DNA of 64,000 nucleotides from positions 11,408,001-11,472,000 of the forward strand of contig CP053167.1 of the NCBI GenBank assembly GCA_014607495.2, read 5' to 3'. Positions 57,534-64,000 of this stretch are shown here, piece by piece. Every line of letters begins with the position of its first letter. Positions within the stretch are counted from its first letter, which is position 1. The notes beneath the pieces were generated by a model, which was given only the letters and a program-made list of their open reading frames with translations, did no database searches and had not been told where the DNA came from. The stretch comes from Carposina sasakii. Lineage: Eukaryota; Arthropoda; Insecta; Lepidoptera; Carposinidae. The position numbers and the translations under genes are program-made.

Positions 57534-58627
57534 AAAATTTAGGTAAAAAACCTTTTTAAAAACAAGCTTTTATTTAAATGCGCTAAAAAGAAAAAAAAAC
57601 TTTTACACTAAAACTTTTACTGTTAATTTATAACGTCATTTCAAATTTAACACATTTGACACAATTTATATGTTATAAAAGCTTGTCGCGACATTTAAGT
57701 ACTCGTATTTACTTTCTTAGTTTTAAATTTTTAATAAGTCAAGGTGAGGCCATGCCGAGGACTGAGTGGCATGATGACATGATGTCGTGAACATACCACC
57801 TCGGGGCACCGGGGCGAACCCTGTTGTATATTACTCTCTTACTCTTCTACACGAAGCTCTGGAAGGGTCGACGGATATTTCTTCGATATGCGTGGGAACA
57901 ATATGGGAAAATCTGAAACATCAACACAAAGATGCTGCCTAATAAACATTTAAAAGTAAGAACGTAAATACGAGTACTTAAATGTCGCGACAAGCTTTTA
58001 TAACATATAAATTGTGTCAAATGTGTTAAATTTGAAATGACGTTATAAATTAACAGTAAAAGTTTTAGTGTAAAAGTTTATTTTTTCTTTTTAGCGCATT
58101 TAAATAAAAGCTTGTTTTTAAAAAGGTTTTTTTACCTAAATTTTATTTTATACTTTTTAGTTTTCACCTGGTAAGTTCCTAAGTCTGTTCATCTCATTCA
58201 ACGCATCATTATTGCAAGGTCGTTTGCCAGTTAATTTTGAACAGTCCAGCTCTTCAATGAGGAGCCCTTCTAATGACTTCACCCTACTCAATTGCTTAAA
58301 AATATCTGTTTCAAAATAGATTTTTAAGTTTTAGAAGTCCGCCATATTGGATTAAGAGTGTCGTCACATTTTTTTCTAGTTACTCTCAGCTAGCCCTTTA
58401 ATTTGATACCCATATTGTAGGAATGCATTAAAAATAATTGATCCGCCATTGTGGGTATGCCGCCATGTTGGATTTAGAATGACGTCACACTGTTAATCAT
58501 GCATTGTCATCCGAACTGAACGTGCTCACCAAATTTCAGCCCAATCGGTTGAGGGCAAGTGCCTTAAAATTGAGTTGTAAGATTTCACCCGAACAAACAT
58601 ACATTGCAAGTTAAATAAAAGCTTGTA
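57534..58627 (-). mobile_element. helicase-tail transposon, copy 2 (inverted, internally deleted)
   Basis: Inverse of 46866-48147. The foldback (about 57534-58143) is more complete here, its arms reaching AAATTTAGGTAAAAAACC and its inverse. After it come the helicase tail (58157-58288, minus strand) and the ATGGCGG-type repeated region, ending TTAAATAAAAGCTTGT at 58610-58627. Compared with copy 1 about 230 bp are lost, the break falling inside the helicase codons near 58288. Confidence 0.75.
58157..58288 (-). pseudogene. PIF1-like helicase C-terminal fragment, shorter copy
   Basis: The 43 codons from [10 protein letters not shown] to the stop have the same codons as 47420-47551. The upstream part is deleted. 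Confidence 0.8.
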
Positions 58628-58694
58628 AAAATACACTCACTTTGGCGAGATTTTTAAAACTTTTTGCTACTTGGTATATTAACGTATATATAGC

Positions 58695-58893
58695 ACACGA
58701 CTTTGTTCCCGAAATGGGGTAACCAGAACTCCAGGCTCATAAAGGAGATCCTACAGCCACGTTTACCATAGCGGGGTGCAGATGTACCTAAATAGTCAGT
58801 GACAAGTTGCTAGCATATCGCCTGAAAGAATGCCCAAGATCCTTAGTCTATTCTTACGACATGCACGCAAGGAGATGCAGCTGATGTACTATT
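58695..58893 (+). repeat. repeat family R, near full length
   Basis: ATAGCACACGACTTTGTTCC, GAAATGGGGTAACCAGAACT, CCACGTTTACCATAGCGGGG, GACATGCACGCAAGGAGATG in order. Confidence 0.7.
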
Positions 58894-59829
58894 TAGATTG
58901 CTAAAACGTACTCAACGCAAATTCTAATCCCTCCATTTAAAACAAATTGTTAAATACTTAAAATCTTTTCGGATTCAGGATACCCAGCCGAATTGAGCCG
59001 ATCCCTAGGCGCGGGTCGAGTTGATTTAGTCGAGGTAGACGGAACAAGGTACAGGGTGAAAATTCAATATTTGTCCTGAGTTTGAAACGTGTTTTAAACT
59101 TTGTAAATGCTTCAAAAAATTAAGACAATAATTTAGTATGATAATCCTGCCTGCTGTAGTACTGAGGGGTGCCAATCCCGGAATGGGCTGTATTGGATTT
59201 TCACAATAAAAGTTTTTACTATGGAATTAAATTTATGTTTTAGTGACAAAAAATAAATTTAATAGAAAATGAAAAAAAATTCACCCGAGTGAGATTACTT
59301 ATTATATTTTTTGCTTTCATACAAAGTGATATTATAGATTTCGAGCATCTGACCCCGTCACACTGCAGTTTTGGCCATCCCATTTCTGTGAACATAGCTG
59401 TGTACCCAGAATGAATAACTATTTAAGAGAAGCTATCACTACCACATCTAGATTTACAAACCTGCCATCAATCACCAACACAAAGCCGAATACCCTATAC
59501 AGCCCATTACAAAAACGACGACGTCCCGCGGATTTACACGAAACCAAATAATATATAAGCAATATCATAAATGACACCGACACTAGCGCCAATGTCACAG
59601 GATTTCAAAACTAAAACACGTAGTAACAGCAACCCAACCTCGCCCTTAGCCCTCAACCACTATCTCGGACATCTAACGGAGTACATTGATCTGTCCCATT
59701 TTTCCGACCCCGTAACCTGCCCGCAAAGGGCGTAAGCATCGCCCCTTAGGGTCAGCTTTCACGTCAGTGTATTCAATTTGGTACAGCAGTAACTTGGGTT
59801 AAATCCATTCAGCAGAACTTTAAACATAA
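58894..59829. other. mostly featureless; one R scrap
   Basis: 59343-59405 carries an inverted piece of family R (ATCTGACCCCGTCACACTGC, GAACATAGCTGTGTAC). The rest has no recognisable feature. Confidence 0.4.
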
Positions 59830-59911
59830 AACCGGTTTGCAGTGGTCGTGGGTTCGATTCCCACTCGGGTGAAGAATTTTTTCCATTTTCTTTATTAATA
59901 ATTTTATAATA
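59830..59911 (+). repeat. SINE family B, 5'-truncated
   Basis: It begins at CGGTTTGCAGTGGTCGTGGG inside the tRNA-like head and runs through GGTTCGATTCCCAC to the TTTTTTCCATTTTC tail. Confidence 0.65.
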
Positions 59912-60008
59912 AAACCACTTATTAGAGAAATAGGTATTTATTTTTGTATAATAATAAGTATCTTAGAGCTTAGGTAACGGGTCGCTTAAATCCTACTAGG
60001 TAATATTA

Positions 60009-60110
60009 TTTATTATACATGCGAAAGTTTGTGAGATGGACATGTTTGTGTTGCTCTTGTTACTCTTTCACGAAAAAACTATTTAACGGAATTTGATGAA
60101 GCTTGCCAGG
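60009..60110. mobile_element. helitron-like repeat H, 5' scrap
   Basis: ATACATGCGAAAGTTTGTGAG and TTACTCTTTCACGAAAAAAC match the start of the copy at 2760 and what I know of the family. Confidence 0.45.
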
Positions 60111-60699
60111 TATACATACGAGTATACCTATATAGGTAGATTATCCACAAGAATAACACATTGGCTTATAGGCGGCCGCTTATTTTACCTAAAACATATT
60201 ATAATAAGATCGATACATTTACTCTCAGAGGTTCAAGGGACGTAAAGGGTGATATTAATTATCCATTTGGAAACAGGAGGGGAGGGATAAAAACAAGGCT
60301 ATCCGTTCCATGCAAACTGCTTAATACAAGATTATTTACCGTCATATTTACACCAAAAATATCAGTTAGTTATTATTTTGGCGATGCACAGTAACTATTT
60401 ATTATTATTATTATTCTGCCCGTGTGTACGTTTTTATTTAAATATTTACACAGCTTATGAGACTAGTTTCTGTAGCATTGCTACGAGAAAATTGTAGTAA
60501 TGCTACGAATCTACTTGATTCAACGATACGCGATTACGAAGAGCTACGCAAGAGAGCCATGCGATCTAATAATACAGTACTCTATGTTTGCTAAACTACC
60601 TTGTCCATATTTTATAACATAAACGCGCTTCTATAGAAAAAAAAATAATGCTGTTACCTTGGAGAATCAACGTTGCAAATATTCATTTTTACGTCACAT

Positions 60700-60826
60700 G
60701 CCCCGATATCGCTGGGGACGCAATGTAATAAAGTTAACTTGTCATTTCGCCAATCCCGCAGTTTACCGTGTACTTTACGACTGGCAGCTTACGGGGCTAA
60801 ATCAATTTTGGCGCCCAACGTGGGGC
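60700..60826 (+). repeat. possible LTR end with tRNA-Lys primer-binding site
   Basis: TGGCGCCCAACGTGGGGC at 60809-60826 is the exact complement of the 3' end of tRNA-Lys(CTT) plus CCA as I remember it. It is a textbook primer-binding site of reverse-transcribing elements. Upstream, AATAAAG at about 60727 would fit an LTR polyadenylation signal, and an LTR could end in CA at 60804 with a 4-nt spacer. No second LTR lies in the window, so the LTR itself is not proven. Confidence 0.5.
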
Positions 60827-61159
60827 CAATTTTGCGACCTACCCGCAAAACAAAACCTAAAGGTAAATAATTTTAAGCACGCCGTTGTCTTCTGTGACCA
60901 CTGTATTTCTCACAATCTTATTGACTTTATTGACGTTACGAAATACGGAGTATCAAAAATTTATTCACTAAAAAGCCCAGCCAGTAAAACTCCTGAGGAT
61001 TTAAAAGAGATAGGTTTATTGCTTAAAATAGCACATGGAAAAAACTATATAAGTAAGCATGACTTTCCTGTAGTCCACGAACCGAATGACGATCAAGAAA
61101 ATTATTTTATTAGTACCACACTAGATGAACGATTCAGTCAAGACTATAGTCACGTATAA
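60827..61159 (+). other. unassigned open frame after the tRNA-Lys primer site
   Basis: A frame open from about 60659 runs through the primer site to TAA at 61157-61159. The part after the primer site (for example FCDHCISHNLIDFIDVTKYG, then LKEIGLLLKIAHGKNYI) looks protein-like, but I do not recognise it. It has no ATG near its start. It could be the gag beginning of a decayed LTR element, or chance. Confidence 0.3.
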
Positions 61160-61544
61160 ACTTGCAACTTACAAGATTTTTCCCTTAGTTAAAAACAGAA
61201 TAATATGCGAGGGCGGTGGTTGTAATATGTACGTATCAAATTCTCTTTACAACAAAGGTATTTGGAGCCTTTTCAAGTAACAAAGCTCTAAATTTCATGG
61301 AATAATTATCCTGGTTTTAACTTTGATCAGATGAATGGGAAGTATAATGAGACGGAATATTCCTTTCCTCCTACCAGTTAGTGAAGCCCAAGAATATTTT
61401 AAGTAACGCATTAAATAAAATTGGAGTATCGGATTGCTCTATGATTTTAGGTAGAAAGAAAAAAATCGCTTTTAGATATACAAAAATGTAATCAGTAAAA
61501 GGTGATCGACTAGTTTAAACAGGTAATATAGATAGGTACATACA
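61160..61544. other. no recognisable feature
   Basis: A+T-rich sequence. No pol-like frame follows the possible gag, so the suspected LTR element is truncated or decayed. Confidence 0.4.
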
Positions 61545-61748
61545 TATTCACATGGCTGTATTCCCGAAATGGGGTCGCAAGAGCTGCAGGATCACGAAGG
61601 AGATCTTTACAGACACATTTAGCATAGGTGGGACAGATGTTAACAATCAGTGATAAAAGCTAGCTTATCGCCTGAAAGAACTCCCCTGAGGTCCTTAATC
61701 GACTCTTACGACATGCACGGAAAGAGATGCAGATAATGTATTTTAGGC
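61545..61748 (+). repeat. repeat family R, near full length
   Basis: CACATGGCTGTATTCCCGAA, GAGCTGCAGGATCACGAAGG and GACATGCACGGAAAGAGATG in order. Confidence 0.7.
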
Positions 61749-62109
61749 ATCGGCACAGGTAACAATAAAATAAAAAAAAACATTGGATAAAGATATCCGT
61801 AGATATCTAGGGTAGTGCAAGAGCAACAAGCAAATGAAACTGTAAGCGTTGAATGGCTTTATCGAAGCGCCTATTGCGATTACAGCGTATAAACCCGCGC
61901 ATTTTCAGTTAACGATTTTTTGCGTCAGTAAGGCGAGGGTGTTTATGCACAATAAAAGTCCCTTCAACCTCTATACGAGCTTTCTAGATACTTTAATGTA
62001 CAATCAGTGGTTCTCAAGGTGACTTGGAGTCTAAGGTATATAAAAGTAATAATTAATTAAAAACATAATTTAAATTGGTCAGAAGTGGCACCATGTGGTT
62101 CTATCGGCC

Positions 62110-62162
62110 CTTGGTGCTCTGCCTACCCCGTAAGGGATAAAGGCGTGATTATATGTATGTAC
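62110..62162 (+). repeat. LINE 3'-UTR scrap
   Basis: CTGCCTACCCCGTAAGGGAT followed by AAAGGCGTGATTATATGTATGT is the inverse of the tail at 5918-5998. Confidence 0.5.
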
Positions 62163-62437
62163 ATAATTTAAACAGAAAAAAAATTAGATAAATAACATAC
62201 GGCATTATTACCAAAATAGGGCAAACCGCCAACTGTATGTTTCGGGGTTTCGGTATCTGTTTGCTGTTTTGAGAAATATTACGTAAGTTAGCTTTTAAGC
62301 GTCATTCTAAAAGCCAGACAGTTATAATCGGCTTATGTGCCGGCCTATTGGGGTCTTGAAAATTTCAGTTTTCGGTAATATAGTATTTTCGGCAACTCTA
62401 AATATGACATATTTATTGTATGGCCTCTTATCTTATA

Positions 62438-62695
62438 CAGGATGTAACAAAAAGGGTATGTTAAGCGAAAAGTTATGTAAATAGCCCACTATAGAGAACC
62501 TGTCCACAAAATTTGAGATCCGAAATCACATGTTTATTTTTCCAAATAGTATGGAGAATTTTTAAATGTCAGGAATTTTCATACAATCTTGAAAAATAAA
62601 AATGTGATTTCGAGTTTCAAATTTTGGAAATAGGTTCTCTATAGTGGGCTATTTATACAGCTTTTCGCTTAACATACCCTTTCTGTTACACCCTG
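62438..62695. mobile_element. MITE family B, intact foldback copy
   Basis: 258 bp with TA at 62436-62437 and 62696-62697. Ends CAGGATGTAACAAAAAGGGT and the inverse of ACCCTTTCTGTTACACCCTG. High similarity to 45660-45919 along its length. Confidence 0.85.
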
Positions 62696-62951
62696 TATAT
62701 CTACGAGTACGACGAGCCGATTTTAACTTTCAGTTGTTCAGTGCTGTACTTTTTCAGTTCTAACAAAATTATTTCCTTCAAAACTCACACAAATCAAAAG
62801 AGTTAGTCGTATTTCAAAATGGCGTAACACAGTTGGCTTCCACATAAACTGTGGTCAAATAGTACGGTGATACGTCGCTGACCAAGCAGACATAAACTAC
62901 GTACGTACGTCGAATAGTACACGTCCATAGCCCGGCGGAGTAGTGTCGAGA

Positions 62952-63077
62952 ATGTCGAGTGCCGAGATCGTCCAGTGCCCGTTTATTGAAGCACCATCAG
63001 CTGAGACAGCCAATTACACGTCCACGTCACGAAGCATTTACATAGAGGAGTATGAGGTGCCTAATCTATGTAGTTAA
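62952..63077 (+). CDS. possible first coding exon of a host gene
   Basis: ATG at 62952 has A at -3. It opens a 41-codon frame beginning MSSAEIVQCPFIEAP and containing SIYIEEYEV, composition unlike the surrounding A+T-rich DNA. As an exon it could end at a GT donor at 63057 (GAG|GTGCCT, phase 0) or 63070. An acceptor TTATTTTCAG ends at 63983, and the 17 bases after it, to the window edge, stay open in both phases. Upstream, TCAGT initiator-like sequences lie near 62730. I do not recognise the protein, the donors are weak, and the coding call is tentative. Confidence 0.35.
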   Translation: MSSAEIVQCPFIEAPSAETANYTSTSRSIYIEEYEVPNLCS

Positions 63078-63595
63078 GATAAATACCAACGTAATATGGA
63101 TCATGGACTAATAAAATTTCCTCCAAGAACAGTTCCTTCCTATTATACATTTATTTATTTATTTATTTATTTACACACATATAACTAATGTTTATCATTA
63201 CAGGTTCCCCTAATGCGATTAATTAGCTTTTATCTTAACACTTATTGTTAATTATAAGTTTGAGTTTTTTTTTTTTTTTAAATCATGAACATAACATGCA
63301 ACAAACATTGCCCTTACTGTGAATTCTCTCAGAGTACAACAACATAGGTCCACACTTTCTGCTATGACATTGAGTGTATTGAGTGCGCGAGTGAGCGGCC
63401 CCTTATTCCACAGGTGAGTTCGGCCCATCGGCACCGCCAGCAGTGGCGACCGTCTCCGCCGCCACACGTACCTGTCCGGTACATTTAAACTAATCCTCTC
63501 CAGTATGTCCGCATTATATAATTTTGCTCTAAAAATTTTAAATAAATATGTTACCATAACATACATCGATAATAAAGGGACTTTATTATTTTAAC
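63078..63595. other. no recognisable feature; ATTT microsatellite
   Basis: A (TTTA)n run at 63149-63171 and a T-run at 63267-63280. A GC-balanced patch at 63390-63480 gives no convincing frame. If the exon at 62952 is real this is its first intron. Confidence 0.4.
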
Positions 63596-63692
63596 CTGCT
63601 CCACAGCCACGTAACAGAGCGGGGACATATGAAAATAATCAGTTACAAGTAGCTAGCTTATAGCCTGAGAGGATGCCCGAGTTCCTTAGTGG
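63596..63692 (+). repeat. repeat family R, partial
   Basis: CTCCACAGCCACGTAACAGAGCGG (split words of the family), TAGCTAGCTTATAGCCTGAG and GCCCGAGTTCCTTAGT. Confidence 0.55.
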
Positions 63693-63983
63693 ACCTGCAT
63701 TAGATATAACGTCATAATATTTATGAATAGGACAACGAGGACGTTAGTTATTTTTCACGTTATAACTAAACGGATTTGGATGTAGGTAACTTAGCAGTTA
63801 CGTTGCTGATATATCAAAATAACACACAGGTCGTTCACGAGGATCACGTACACGGGCAGCCATTATAGTAGAAGTTGTAAGTGGTCGAATTGTTCCTTTT
63901 AAGGTAGAATTGTGTAATTTTTACCATGTAATGTAATTTTTTTTTGTACATTCTATTCAATGTACTAGGACAATTATTTTCAG

Positions 63984-64000
63984 GTGTGGAAGGAAGTCAG
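63984..64000 (+). CDS. possible second exon start (cut by window edge)
   Basis: It follows ACAATTATTTTCAG, a fair splice acceptor. The 17 bases GTGTGGAAGGAAGTCAG are open in the phase left by either donor of the candidate exon at 62952. Too short to judge. Confidence 0.2.

Noticed and set aside
60397..60420. TTA trinucleotide run
   Set aside because: Simple microsatellite, no associated structure.
1..64000. search for bacterial, viral or toxin-type genes
   Set aside because: Apart from LTR and DIRS retrotransposons nothing of this sort is visible; no envelope-like frame follows the gypsy pol.

Overview
The window looks like nuclear DNA from a moth or butterfly: A+T-rich and packed with repeats. 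Two alanine tRNA genes match, from memory, the well-known silkworm tRNA-Ala(AGC). Many dispersed repeats are of kinds common in Lepidoptera: LINE 3' ends with GAT- or GAC-rich tails, helitron-like pieces ending in CTAGT and carrying CAAA runs, tRNA-derived SINEs and short TA-flanked MITEs. I found no CRISPR, operon or bacterial feature. No host protein gene is certain. The left edge (1-153) may hold the last codons of one gene and the right edge (from 62952) the first exon of another, so most of the window reads as an intergenic or intronic repeat landscape.

Layout. 1-31 kb holds the two tRNA-Ala genes, two LINE reverse transcriptase remnants on the minus strand (about 1.7-2.3 kb and 4.8-5.6 kb), and scattered LINE 3' ends, SINEs, helitron-like fragments and MITEs, with long A+T-rich stretches where I see nothing. 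31.5-42.9 kb is one nested structure. A Ty3/gypsy element (about 6.1 kb without its insert) has 241-bp LTRs differing at one base and a CAAC target duplication. Its integrase is split by a 5,280-bp DIRS-like tyrosine-recombinase retrotransposon. That element carries gag with a probable spliceosomal intron, reverse transcriptase/RNase H, and a tyrosine recombinase broken by a small deletion. Its termini combine a DIRS-type internal complementary region with a perfect 170-bp direct repeat.

43-64 kb is again repeat-rich. It holds two inverted copies of an element carrying the last codons of a PIF1-like helicase next to a foldback arm pair (46.9-48.1 and 57.5-58.6 kb). A 1.3-kb element has inverted ends built from CATTTCATGAAATG-like palindromes (49.0-50.2 kb); inside it a 5'-truncated, poly(A)-tailed LINE sits in a short (CCTAA)n tract with a 16-bp target duplication. 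At 60.8 kb an 18-nt sequence complementary to the 3' end of tRNA-Lys looks like the primer-binding site of an unrecognised LTR element.

How the parts work together: the gypsy and DIRS elements are complete retrotransposon units whose products (Gag, protease, RT/RNase H and integrase or tyrosine recombinase) would cooperate in copying. Here the gypsy integrase and the DIRS recombinase are both interrupted, so neither copy should move by itself. The order of insertion can be read directly: gypsy before DIRS; SINE (23911) before MITE (24015); palindromic-end element (48956) with the telomere-repeat LINE inside it.
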